Shown here in pieces: positions 1 to 7,275 of a stretch of DNA of 12,512 nt. Below the pieces are notes generated by a model that had not been told where the DNA came from, ran no database searches, and was given only the letters and a program-made list of their open reading frames with translations. Made by a program: the position numbers and the translations under genes. Every line of letters starts with the position of its first letter. The stretch's first letter is position 1. The stretch is from an uncultured Oscillospiraceae bacterium (GTDB lineage: Bacteria; Bacillota; Clostridia; Oscillospirales; Acutalibacteraceae), in NCBI GenBank assembly GCA_900552115.1, contig URYP01000063.1:1-12512 (forward strand), in the 5' to 3' direction.

Positions 1-574
1 TGGTGATTTTGGATCCTGCACCGGCGCGTTCAGATCTGCCGGACGGATTTTGGAAATTGGGGATGGTGTAAATAAACTTGGTGTTCGGGTTGGCCTTCAA
101 AGCCGCTTCCAGCTTATTCAAGTCCATGCCGTCCTCTTCCATGGGCACCCCCACCAGTTTGGCGCTGAGGGAGCGGAAAGAGTTGAGAGAACCGATAAAG
201 CTGGGAGCTTCGCAGATGATGACATCGCCCGGATTGCAAAGCACCTTGGCGGCCATCTCCATAGCCTGCTGCGCGCCGGAGGTGATGAGGATTTCATCGA
301 AATCCCGGCCAATGGCATGCTTTTTCTGCATATACGCCGTCAGGTGCGCCCGCAGAGGCGGGTATCCTTCCGTTACGCTATACTGAAGCGCCGTAATCGC
401 GTCTTTGTCAAAAATGCGGGCGGAAATAGCCGCGATAGCCTCCGCCGGGAAAGCCTCGGGCGCTGGATTTCCGGCGGACAGAGACACCACCTCCGGGTCG
501 GCTGCGTATTTCAAAATCTCGCGGATTGCAGAGGGGTTGAGCCCCTGAATCTGTCTGGCAAAGGTAAATTCCAT
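1..574 (-). CDS. PLP-dependent aminotransferase (2-aminoadipate/MocR-like, fold type I), N-terminal part, cut by window edge
   Basis: The gene reads leftward from an ATG at 574 and leaves the window after about 191 codons, roughly half of a usual 390-400-residue enzyme. The start is supported by an AAAGGA box about 9 nt upstream. Visible family features are an N-terminal stretch ending LSAGNPAPEAFP, the substrate-side ALQYSVTEGYPPLR segment, ITSGAQQAME (the cofactor phosphate-binding turn) and IPNFQNPSG, whose Asn normally contacts the pyridine ring. These fit the class I/II aminotransferases related to LysN and to MocR catalytic domains. No GntR-type DNA-binding domain precedes them, so this is a free-standing enzyme. 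The catalytic lysine lies outside the window, and the amino-acid substrate cannot be told. It diverges from gltX. The last 13 or so codons before the edge (positions 1-42) no longer resemble the family; see findings. Confidence 0.88.
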   Translation of the reverse strand, partial: MEFTFARQIQGLNPSAIREILKYAADPEVVSLSAGNPAPEAFPAEAIAAISARIFDKDAITALQYSVTEGYPPLRAHLTAYMQKKHAIGRDFDEILITSGAQQAMEMAAKVLCNPGDVIICEAPSFIGSLNSFRSLSAKLVGVPMEEDGMDLNKLEAALKANPNTKFIYTIPNFQNPSGRSERAGAGSKIT

Positions 575-675
575 ATATGTACCATCCTTTCGCAAAGCAG
601 GGGCCATGTCCGCGCCGGATGGATACAGACCCGCCGGTATCAGGCAAAACTCCGTGCCAATAAAAATCTTATTCT

Positions 676-705
676 ATATTACCATAGGTGAATTGACTTT
701 TTCAA
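676..705 (-). promoter_or_regulatory. Promoter of the aminotransferase gene
   Basis: On the minus strand there is a TTGAAA -35 box (700-705) and a TAATAT -10 box (676-681), 18 bp apart. A TG sits one base upstream of the -10, making it an extended -10. The predicted transcript starts near 669 and has a leader of about 95 nt before the ATG at 574. The -35 box lies one base from the -35 box of the divergent gltX promoter. Confidence 0.55.
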
Positions 706-721
706 CCAAAAAATGTAAAAT
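693..721 (+). promoter_or_regulatory. Promoter of gltX-glnS
   Basis: A TTGACT -35 box (693-698) and a TAAAAT -10 box (716-721) are separated by exactly 17 bp. Transcription would start near 728, giving a leader of about 35 nt before the gltX start at 763. That is too short for a T-box leader, and no T-box-like structure is seen. Confidence 0.6.
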
Positions 722-762
722 TACAAGATACTGAGAAATTTCCAATGTAAAGGATGAGTCGC

Positions 763-2430
763 ATGGCAACTTGGCAGCAGCTGGCTGACCGGATGTTCCC
801 GGATGTGGAGCACACGCCGGAGGAATACGAGCGGATGTATCCGCCCCGTCCCCTGAAAGAGGGCGCGCGCGTTACGCGGATTGCCCCCAGCCCTACCGGA
901 TACCTGCACCTGGGCGTCCTGTTTACCGCTTTTATCAATCGCCTTACCGCCGACGCGTCACACGGCCTGTTCTACTTTCGGCTGGAAGATACCGATAAAA
1001 AGCGCGAGGTAGAGGGCGGCGCTGAAGATATTTTAAAGGGACTCCAGGACTTCTCCGTTACCATCGACGAGGGGTTTACAACTCCCGATACGGTGTGCGG
1101 CGCATACGGCCCGTACCGGCAAAGTGAACGAGCCGCTATTTATCATGCCTATGTCAAATCCCTGGTGGAACAGGAGCTCGCCTATCCCTGCTTCTGCACT
1201 CCGGACGAGCTGTCTGCCGTGCGGGCAAGGCAGGAAGCGGATAAACAGCGCACCGGCTATTACGGCCCCTGGGCCGTCTGCCGCGACCTCTCCCCGGACG
1301 AGGCGCTGGCCCGCATCGAGGAGGGGCAGCCTTATGTGGTACGTCTGCGCTCCCCCGGCGATGAAAGCCGCCGCGTCAAGTTTGACGACGTCATCAAGGG
1401 CACCATTGAAATGCCGGAAAACGACCAGGACATTGTGCTGCTTAAAACGGACGGGATTCCCACCTATCATTTTGCCCACGCGGTGGACGATCACCTGATG
1501 CGCACCACCCATGTGATCCGTGGGGATGAGTGGATTGCCTCGGTGCCGGTGCATCTGCAGCTGTTCCGTATGCTGGGCTTTAAGCCGCCCAAATACGCGC
1601 ACGTCAGCCCTATCATGAAAGAGGAAGACGGCGGCAAGCGCAAGCTTTCCAAACGCAAGGACCCGGAGGCCGCCGTGCGGTTTTATGCCGAACAGGGATA
1701 TCCGGCCGACAGCGTGATGGACTATCTGATGACTATTGCCAGCAGCGAATTTGAGGAATGGCGCCGCCGCAACCCGGACGCTCCCCGGTCGGCGTTCCCC
1801 TTTAACCTGAAAAAAATGAGTGCGTCCGGCGCTCTGTTCGATCTTCAAAAGCTCAACGACGTGAGCAAGAACGTCATTTCACGTATGGACGCGGAACAGG
1901 TCACCGATGCGGTGATCCAGTGGGCGCAGGCCTATGATCCGGCCTTTTATCAGCGACTCAGCCAGGATATATCGTTTGCGAAAGGCATTTTTTCCATCGA
2001 CAGGGGCGGCAATAAGCCCCGCAAAGATTTAGCGAAATGGAGCGACGCACCGGACTATGCCGCGTATTTTTTTGACGAAACCTTCACGCCTTGCGACGAA
2101 TGGCCGGATCCCATTTTGCCGGCTGACGCCGCTCAGGTGCTGAACGCCTATAAAGCCGTCTACGATCCGGCACAGGATAAGCAGGAATGGTTCCAGACGA
2201 TAAAAGACCTATGCCCGTCCCTGGGCTTCTGCCCGGAAGTGAAGGACTACAAAAAGAATCCGGAAGGGTTTAAGGGACATGCCGGCGATGTGAGTACCCT
2301 GATTCGCATGGCGGTTACCGGCCGGCGCAATACGCCGGATTTATGCGGCATCATGAAGCTTATGGGCCCTGATCGGGTGCGGCAGCGTCTTGACCGTGCC
2401 ATAGTGGCTTGGTCTGACGCCAACACTTGA
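763..2430 (+). CDS. gltX: Glutamate--tRNA ligase (long clostridial form)
   Basis: This cytoplasmic class I synthetase attaches glutamate to its tRNA. The HIGH-type signature is in PSPTGYLHLG (residues 42-51) and the KMSKS-type loop is KLSKRK (294-299). A C-x-C pair (143, 145) followed by C173 fits the zinc-binding insertion of many GluRS. LEDTDKKREVEG and the RGDEW segment are also typical. At 555 residues it is longer than the roughly 470-490 of most bacterial GluRS; the extra length is mainly a roughly 35-residue N-terminal extension and a longer middle and C-terminal part, as I recall for clostridial relatives. An in-frame ATG at 754 abuts the AAAGGA box, whereas the ATG at 763 has an 8-nt spacer, so 763 is chosen. 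It is first in an operon with glnS, 24 bp downstream. With GlnS present it may be a discriminating enzyme, but that is inference. Confidence 0.95.
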   Translation: MATWQQLADRMFPDVEHTPEEYERMYPPRPLKEGARVTRIAPSPTGYLHLGVLFTAFINRLTADASHGLFYFRLEDTDKKREVEGGAEDILKGLQDFSVTIDEGFTTPDTVCGAYGPYRQSERAAIYHAYVKSLVEQELAYPCFCTPDELSAVRARQEADKQRTGYYGPWAVCRDLSPDEALARIEEGQPYVVRLRSPGDESRRVKFDDVIKGTIEMPENDQDIVLLKTDGIPTYHFAHAVDDHLMRTTHVIRGDEWIASVPVHLQLFRMLGFKPPKYAHVSPIMKEEDGGKRKLSKRKDPEAAVRFYAEQGYPADSVMDYLMTIASSEFEEWRRRNPDAPRSAFPFNLKKMSASGALFDLQKLNDVSKNVISRMDAEQVTDAVIQWAQAYDPAFYQRLSQDISFAKGIFSIDRGGNKPRKDLAKWSDAPDYAAYFFDETFTPCDEWPDPILPADAAQVLNAYKAVYDPAQDKQEWFQTIKDLCPSLGFCPEVKDYKKNPEGFKGHAGDVSTLIRMAVTGRRNTPDLCGIMKLMGPDRVRQRLDRAIVAWSDANT

Positions 2431-2454
2431 GAGGAAAGGATAGGAATAGACAGC

Positions 2455-4137
2455 ATGACTGAGGATAAAAATACGGCCGAAACCATTTCGAGCAATTTTA
2501 TTGAGGATATTATCAATGAGGAACTCAAGGAGGGCGGCCGTTGTCACGGACAGACGATCCAGACCCGCTTTCCGCCCGAGCCGAACGGTTACCTGCATAT
2601 CGGTCACACCAAGGCGTTCAGTATCGACTTCGGTATGGCGGAAAAGTATGGCGGCCGCTGCCACCTGCGGATGGACGACACCAACCCCGATAAAGAGGAT
2701 GTGGAATACGTCGAGGCCATCAAGGAGGACATCCACTGGTTGGGTTACGACTGGGGAGAGCATTTTTACTACGCTTCCGATTATTTCGATAAAATGTACG
2801 ACCTGGCCTGCGGGCTGATACGCAAAGGGCTGGCGTATGTCTGCGAGCTCACTCCCGACCAGATGCGCGAAAACCGGGGCGACCTCACCCACCCGGCAGT
2901 CAGCCCTTACCGCGACCGCCCGGCCGAGGAAAGCCTCGACCTGTTTGCGCGGATGAAAGCAGGAGAATTCCCGGACGGCGCGATGACCCTGAGGGCCAGG
3001 ATTGACCTTACCAGCGGCAATTTCAACATGCGCGACCCGGTTATTTACCGCATCAATCACGCCCACCATCATCGGCAGGGGGACAAATGGTGCATCTATC
3101 CCATGTACGATTTCGCCCATCCCATCGAGGATGCGCTGGAAGGGATTACCCACTCCCTCTGTTCGCTGGAATTTGAGGATCACAGACCCCTTTACAATTG
3201 GGTGGTGGAGCATATCGACCTGCCCGCGAAACCTCGCCAAATCGAATTTGCCCGCCTGAATATGAACTACACGGTCATGTCCAAACGCAAGCTCCGCCGG
3301 CTGGTCGAAGGCGGCGAAGTCAGCGGTTGGGACGATCCCCGCATGCCCACCCTGCGGGGACTGCGCCGCCGCGGATACACGCCGGCGTCCATCCGCGATT
3401 TTATCGATCGGGTGGGTGTGGCCAAAACGCCCAGCACGGTGGAGGTGGCGCTGCTGGAGCACTGCCTGCGTGAAGACCTCAACGAGCATGCGCTGCGGGC
3501 CATGGCTGTGCTGCGCCCGGTCAAGCTGACCATTACCAATTATCCCACGGGCCAATCGGAACCCTTTGAGGTAGAGAATCATCCTGCCCATCCGGAAATG
3601 GGCACGCGCACCGTATCCTTTTCCCGTGAGCTGTGGATCGAAGACAGCGACTTTATGGAAGAACCGGTCAAAGGCTATTTCCGCCTGTTTCCCGGCAACG
3701 AAGTGCGGCTCAAGTCCGCCTATGTCGTCAAATGCACCGGCTGCGTGAAAGACGATACCGGACGGGTGGTCGAGGTGCTGGCCGAATACGATCCTGCGAC
3801 ACGGGGCGGCAACACGCCGGACGGACGTAAAGTGAAAGGCACCATCCATTGGGTAGACAGCCAGACCGCGGTTTCCGCCGAGGTACGGCTCTACTCTTCC
3901 CTGTTCCTCGATCCCGACCCGGAGGCCGATAATAAGGATTTTCTGGCTTGCCTGAATCCGGATTCATTAGAGGTACTGACCGGCTGCCGCCTGGAAGCGT
4001 CACTGGCGGACGCACAGGCACCGGCTTCCTACCAGTTCCTGAGGCTGGGCTATTTCTGTGTCGACAACAAAGACAGTTCGCCGGAGCGTCTGGTCTTTAA
4101 CCGGTCGGTTTCCCTAAAAGACAGTTTTAAAAAATAA
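2455..4137 (+). CDS. glnS: Glutamine--tRNA ligase
   Basis: This class I synthetase charges tRNA-Gln with glutamine in the cytoplasm. It has the GlnRS form of the ATP-binding signature, PPEPNGYLHIGH (residues 40-51), the strongly conserved MDDTNP (73-78), the YPMYDFAHPIEDA block (215-227), HSLCSLEFEDHRPLY (233-247) and the VMSKRKLRRLV loop (274-284). The C-terminal anticodon-binding beta-barrel domain is complete, and 560 residues matches the usual bacterial length of about 550-560. The ATG at 2455 has an AGGA box 9 nt upstream. It follows gltX by 24 bp and is followed 14 bp later by a strong terminator, so the two form a closed operon. GlnRS is not universal in Firmicutes, many of which make Gln-tRNA with GatCAB. 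Its presence next to gltX suggests an acquired direct-charging route. Confidence 0.97.
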   Translation: MTEDKNTAETISSNFIEDIINEELKEGGRCHGQTIQTRFPPEPNGYLHIGHTKAFSIDFGMAEKYGGRCHLRMDDTNPDKEDVEYVEAIKEDIHWLGYDWGEHFYYASDYFDKMYDLACGLIRKGLAYVCELTPDQMRENRGDLTHPAVSPYRDRPAEESLDLFARMKAGEFPDGAMTLRARIDLTSGNFNMRDPVIYRINHAHHHRQGDKWCIYPMYDFAHPIEDALEGITHSLCSLEFEDHRPLYNWVVEHIDLPAKPRQIEFARLNMNYTVMSKRKLRRLVEGGEVSGWDDPRMPTLRGLRRRGYTPASIRDFIDRVGVAKTPSTVEVALLEHCLREDLNEHALRAMAVLRPVKLTITNYPTGQSEPFEVENHPAHPEMGTRTVSFSRELWIEDSDFMEEPVKGYFRLFPGNEVRLKSAYVVKCTGCVKDDTGRVVEVLAEYDPATRGGNTPDGRKVKGTIHWVDSQTAVSAEVRLYSSLFLDPDPEADNKDFLACLNPDSLEVLTGCRLEASLADAQAPASYQFLRLGYFCVDNKDSSPERLVFNRSVSLKDSFKK

Positions 4138-4151
4138 TACAGAATAATTCG

Positions 4152-4182
4152 TAAGCCGCAGATAAACTGCGGCTTATTTTTT
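4152..4182 (+). terminator. Intrinsic terminator of gltX-glnS
   Basis: A perfect 10-bp stem (4152-4161 with 4167-4176) closes a 5-nt ATAAA loop and is followed by six T residues (4177-4182). The T run ends exactly where the left arm of the BirA operator begins. Confidence 0.9.
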
Positions 4183-4227
4183 AGGCAATTGTCAACCTAA
4201 TTTTAACATAAAGGTTGACAATTGCCT
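4183..4227. promoter_or_regulatory. BirA (biotin repressor) operator upstream of bioY
   Basis: A perfect inverted repeat has 16-bp arms (4183-4198 and 4212-4227) around a 13-bp AT-rich spacer. Its core is TTGTCAACC, 15 bp, GGTTGACAA, which matches the known BirA box pattern of TTGTnAACC-like half sites about 15 bp apart. The right half site contains the -35 box of the bioY promoter, so a bound repressor dimer would block RNA polymerase. A birA gene with a DNA-binding domain lies nearby (5368-6327). Regulation is inferred from the site and family knowledge, not shown. Confidence 0.85.
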
Positions 4228-4244
4228 GGGTCATGTTTTATAAT
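4215..4244 (+). promoter_or_regulatory. Promoter of bioY
   Basis: Consensus TTGACA (4215-4220) and TATAAT (4239-4244) boxes are 18 bp apart. Transcription would start near 4251, about 29 nt before the bioY ATG. The -35 box lies inside the right half of the BirA operator. Confidence 0.85.
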
Positions 4245-4279
4245 CAGCCCATACGTTTAAAATGAGGAGGATTCGACGC

Positions 4280-4849
4280 ATGAAACATAATGCGGCTCGA
4301 GTGGTGGGACATTCAAAAATACTGGATTTATCCCTCATCGCCATGTTTGCGGCTATTATCGCCGTCTGTTCCTGGATATCCATTCCCATGACCGTCCCCT
4401 TTACCCTGCAAACCCTTGGAGTATTCTGCGCGGTCGGCTTGCTGGGTGGAAAGCGCGGCACGCTGGCGGTTCTCACCTATATTCTGTTGGGTGCGATCGG
4501 CCTGCCGGTGTTTGCCGGGTTTTCCGGTGGAATGGGGATATTGGCTACCAGTACCGGCGGCTATATCATCGGGTTCCTGTTTTCCGCCCTGCTTTACTGG
4601 CTGATAACCAGTCTGCTTGGGAACAAAACGATTGTCGTTATTCTCGCCATGCTGCTGGGGCTGCTGGTATGCTATGCCTTCGGTACGGCCTGGTTCATGG
4701 TCGTATACGCCCGCACGACCGGCGCCGTCGGCCTGGCCACGGCGCTCGGCTGGTGCGTCGTGCCCTTTATTCTTCCGGATCTCGCCAAAATCGCAGCGGC
4801 GGTTCTGCTAACAAAGAAGGTGCCGTCGTATGCCCGTTTATCGCATTAG
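4280..4849 (+). CDS. bioY: Biotin transporter BioY (S component of an ECF transporter)
   Basis: This integral membrane protein binds biotin and works alone or with the shared energy-coupling module (EcfA, EcfA', EcfT), which is not encoded here. Its 189 residues match the usual 180-200. Family marks are ISIPMTVPFTLQTLGVF near the N terminus, LLGAIGLPVFAGFSGG, the TGGYIIGF motif and a C-terminal PFILPDLAKIAAA helix. About six hydrophobic segments are visible. An upstream in-frame ATG at 4262 lies before the GAGGAGG box (4264-4270); the ATG at 4280 has a 9-nt spacer and is used here. The gene is preceded by a consensus promoter overlapped by a BirA operator, so expression should fall when biotin is plentiful. 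Its last 20 bases overlap the next gene. Confidence 0.95.
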   Translation: MKHNAARVVGHSKILDLSLIAMFAAIIAVCSWISIPMTVPFTLQTLGVFCAVGLLGGKRGTLAVLTYILLGAIGLPVFAGFSGGMGILATSTGGYIIGFLFSALLYWLITSLLGNKTIVVILAMLLGLLVCYAFGTAWFMVVYARTTGAVGLATALGWCVVPFILPDLAKIAAAVLLTKKVPSYARLSH

Positions 4850-5240
4850 GCCGCATCATCTGCTCTGTTTGAGTTTTTTTGAAGGCAAGGGCTACAGTCC
4901 CGCTTTTGTTCAAAACACATCGGAAATACTGGCGCGGCTGAATCAGAATGCCACTGTAGACCTCACGGAGGGGATGGACGACATATGCGCCGCCTGCCCG
5001 CATAACCAACAGGGCATTTGTGAATCGCAGGACAAGGTGCTGCGCTACGACACGGCGGTTCTGGACGAACTTGGCTTAACCCCCGGAGAACGCGTCTCCT
5101 GGAACCGGCTGCATGAGGATACTTTTTATCGCCTGATACAGAACGGCCGATTTACAGCCCTATGCGGAGACTGCGAATGGGCGGATCTCTGTACTGCCCT
5201 TGCCGGTGTAGGCGGCAGGAGCCCGGTTGTCGAGCACTAA
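4830..5240 (+). CDS. DUF1284 domain protein, cysteine-rich, function unknown
   Basis: The product is a small soluble protein of 136 residues that matches the DUF1284 pattern as I know it: an N-terminal RPHHLLCLSFFEGKGYS (residues 7-23), a central CAACPHNQQGIC cluster (C53, C56, C64) followed by the DKVLRYD segment, and a C-terminal LCGDCEWADLC (C112, C115, C121). With C13 there are seven cysteines in metal-binding-like spacing, suggesting an iron-sulfur cluster or zinc; this is inference, as the family has no established function that I know of. The start at 4830 lies inside bioY with an AAGAAGG box about 8 nt upstream, so it is probably translationally coupled to bioY and shares the BirA-controlled promoter. 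No signal peptide or membrane helix is seen. It is followed by a long hairpin. Confidence 0.85.
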   Translation: MPVYRIRPHHLLCLSFFEGKGYSPAFVQNTSEILARLNQNATVDLTEGMDDICAACPHNQQGICESQDKVLRYDTAVLDELGLTPGERVSWNRLHEDTFYRLIQNGRFTALCGDCEWADLCTALAGVGGRSPVVEH

Positions 5241-5262
5241 TCAAATAGCCTACGGCGTACAT

Positions 5263-5313
5263 TTAAAGACCTGTCGCAAAAGGAGTTCTCCCCCTTTTGT
5301 GACAGGTCTTTAA
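5263..5313. terminator. Long inverted repeat, probable bidirectional terminator
   Basis: Arms of about 20 nt (starting near 5263 and ending near 5313) pair almost perfectly, with one G/T wobble and one slipped base near the loop. The stem lies between the DUF1284 gene and the convergent birA gene. The T runs on both sides are short (TCTTTA), so termination may be only moderate. The sequence could also belong to a dispersed repeat family. Confidence 0.65.
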
Positions 5314-5367
5314 TCAACATAATATGTGTATCCTCCGTCAGCAGCATCCCGCATCCTTCCGGATGTT

Positions 5368-6327
5368 TTATTGTTCGGGCTGTACACGGAGAGATATTTC
5401 GCCGCTTTGCAGCAGATCGATACTGCCGTCGTCCCGATGCACGACAAGAGCGCCGCGGTCATCGATATCCACAGCCCGGCCACGATATTCCCGGCCGCTT
5501 TTTGTATAATAGACATCCTTTCCCAGTACCAGGCTGTACTTCCTGTAACGGTTCATGGCGTCGGTCATTCCCTGTCCAAAAGTCAGCAGGCGGTTGGCAA
5601 TACCCGCCGCCAGCGGATTCCGGATACCCGAACGGCAGTCCAGATTCCCCACGACCCCCTTCAGCTCCTCCGGAACCTCGCAGGGGCGCAGGTCAACACC
5701 GATACCGACCAGGACGTGACTAACCATCCCAGTTTCCACATCCGAAACCGCCTCGGTGAGAATGCCGGTAATTTTTTTCCCGTCCAGATACAGGTCGTTA
5801 ACCCATTTAATCTGCGGTGTTTTTCCAGTCAATTCTTGGATGGCTTCCACGGTGCAGACCGCGGCAAAAGACGTCATGCCAACCACGTCGTCCGCCAAGG
5901 CGTCCGGAGACATCACCAGCGTCATATACAGGCCGGCCGCCTTGGGTGAATAAAACCCGCGCCCCAAACGACCGCGGCCGGCGGTTTGCTCCTCCGCCAC
6001 CACCAGGAAACGCTTCGCCGCCTGCTGGCTGAGAATACGTTTTGCCTCGGCGTTAGTCGAATCGACCGTTGGCAATACATACACCGGCAGCGATTTATCC
6101 GTCAGCACGGCCCGGATCGGCTCCTCTGCCAACCGGTCGCAGTCCGGTGACAGCCGGTATCCCCTGTGCGTATTGGACTCGATATCGTAGCCGCCGTCCC
6201 TGAGGGTATTGATGGCTTTCCAGACGGCGCAGCGGGACACGCCGAACCGGTCGGCCAGCTCCTGACCGGACACGTACCGGTCGCGGTTGTTTTCCAGTTC
6301 GGTTAATACATATTCTTTCAGGGACAT
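5368..6327 (-). CDS. birA: Bifunctional biotin--[acetyl-CoA-carboxylase] ligase / biotin operon repressor
   Basis: The enzyme activates biotin as biotinyl-AMP and attaches it to the lysine of biotin carboxyl carrier proteins. With biotinyl-AMP bound it can also dimerise on DNA and repress biotin genes. Residues 1-60 form a winged helix-turn-helix (YVSGQELADRFGVSRCAVWKAI), marking the regulatory class. The catalytic domain has STN (90-92), the biotin-binding GRGRLGRGFYSP loop (117-128), KWVND (174-178, usually KWPND) and KITGILTE (185-192). A C-terminal SH3-like domain completes a normal 319-residue protein. GAGGTGA sits just upstream of the ATG at 6327. It starts 32 bp after the stop of the AraC-type gene, so co-transcription is likely. 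The BirA-type operator at bioY, about 2 kb away, is its probable target. No such operator is seen before birA itself. Confidence 0.96.
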   Translation of the reverse strand: MSLKEYVLTELENNRDRYVSGQELADRFGVSRCAVWKAINTLRDGGYDIESNTHRGYRLSPDCDRLAEEPIRAVLTDKSLPVYVLPTVDSTNAEAKRILSQQAAKRFLVVAEEQTAGRGRLGRGFYSPKAAGLYMTLVMSPDALADDVVGMTSFAAVCTVEAIQELTGKTPQIKWVNDLYLDGKKITGILTEAVSDVETGMVSHVLVGIGVDLRPCEVPEELKGVVGNLDCRSGIRNPLAAGIANRLLTFGQGMTDAMNRYRKYSLVLGKDVYYTKSGREYRGRAVDIDDRGALVVHRDDGSIDLLQSGEISLRVQPEQ

Positions 6328-6359
6328 GGGATCACCTCAACGGTTACTTAAAACTGGTA

Positions 6360-7157
6360 TTATATGTGTTGAAACTGGCGGCGGTATTCACGCGGGCTGA
6401 CGCCGCAAAGCTCCTGAAACACACGATTAAAGGTTCGGGGGCTTTCATAGCCGCACTCATACAAAATGGTGATGACCGAACGGTCGGTTTTGCGCAGCAA
6501 ATCCCGCGCCATCTCGATACGCAGGAAATTCAGATATTGAGGAAACCGCATGTGCAGCTTCTGCGAAAAAACGCGGGAGAGATGGTTTTTACTCACGCCC
6601 AGCTCCTGCGCCATGCTTTCCAGTGTGATCGGCTGCTGAAAATGCTCAGAAACATACTGAAGCGCTAAATATGGCAGCGCCCGATGGTGAGTTTCCTCCT
6701 GCTCCGGATGGAGCAGCGGCCAAACGCAGGCCAAAACGATTTGTATATAGGATTTGGCAATGGAGGGATGATAATGATCCCTTTGCCCTCTCAGCCGCTC
6801 AAGCGCCACTTGGGCATCCTCCGGCAGATCCTTTACGGCAAGAAACGGCGTGCGCGGCACATAGGTATGGATACGGTCGGCATAATCTCCCGCCATATGC
6901 GGGTTGACAATAAAATACCAGATATCCACCTCGTCCCGGTCCGGCACCTTCTGGTAGCCGTGAATGCAGTTGGGAAAAGCCACCGCAAAATCCCCGGCTT
7001 CCATCACCTTCGTTTGGGAATCAATGGTGACCTCCACGCAGCCTTCGCGCACATAAATCAGTTCCAGCTGGGACTGCAGATGCAGCGGCCAGTTTATGGA
7101 ACGTTTCCACCAGTTGATATGAAAATCCTTATCGGTTGCCTCATAATAAGGTAGCAT
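6360..7157 (-). CDS. AraC-family transcriptional regulator with N-terminal cupin-like domain
   Basis: The product is a 265-residue cytoplasmic DNA-binding regulator. The N-terminal half (about 25-90) resembles the AraC cupin-like sensing domain (LELIYVREGCVEVTI, then MEAGDFAVAFPNCIHGY). The C-terminal roughly 100 residues carry two helix-turn-helix motifs: ITLESMAQELGVSKNHLSRVF (about 177-197), and SVITILYECGYESPRTFNRVF (about 227-247) followed by the SPREYR hallmark. The frame is open further upstream to 7325, but that extension (rich in Arg and Gly, encoded by hairpin DNA) is not family-like. The ATG at 7157 has an AAGGGGG box about 7 nt upstream and starts at the conserved region. It diverges from the sugar isomerase/oxidoreductase operon, its most likely target, and is followed by birA. 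The inducer is probably a carbohydrate, by context only. Confidence 0.92.
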   Translation of the reverse strand: MLPYYEATDKDFHINWWKRSINWPLHLQSQLELIYVREGCVEVTIDSQTKVMEAGDFAVAFPNCIHGYQKVPDRDEVDIWYFIVNPHMAGDYADRIHTYVPRTPFLAVKDLPEDAQVALERLRGQRDHYHPSIAKSYIQIVLACVWPLLHPEQEETHHRALPYLALQYVSEHFQQPITLESMAQELGVSKNHLSRVFSQKLHMRFPQYLNFLRIEMARDLLRKTDRSVITILYECGYESPRTFNRVFQELCGVSPREYRRQFQHI

Positions 7158-7247
7158 CCGTGCGCCCCCTTTGCTTTTGTCATGTATACGCAATTTTTGC
7201 CAAAGTTTCAGGACCTTATAATGTCTCGGGCCTTTCGGCACGAGGCG

Positions 7248-7256
7248 ATTATACCA
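7248..7256 (-). promoter_or_regulatory. Proximal extended -10 promoter of the AraC-type gene
   Basis: On the minus strand TGGTATAAT is a perfect -10 box with the extended TGn element. No good -35 box lies 16-18 bp upstream. Transcription would begin near 7241, giving an approximately 85-nt leader. The 11-bp context is repeated at the distal promoter (7385-7395). Confidence 0.5.
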
Positions 7257-7275
7257 TAAATATTGCAGAGACCAG

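Noticed and set aside
50..691. 213-codon plus-strand open frame at the left end
   Set aside because: It is antisense to the aminotransferase, whose minus-strand reading shows clear family motifs.
575..762. T-box or amino-acid riboswitch upstream of gltX or the aminotransferase
   Set aside because: The predicted gltX leader is only about 35 nt, and no T-box motif, specifier stem or lysine-type structure was found on either strand.
1033..1848. 271-codon minus-strand open frame opposite gltX
   Set aside because: Antisense shadow of a certain gene with no recognisable motif.
2341..3849. 502-codon open frame on the minus strand opposite gltX and glnS
   Set aside because: It lies entirely antisense to two certain synthetase genes, has no family features or ribosome binding site, and is explained by the GC-rich codon pattern of the sense strand.
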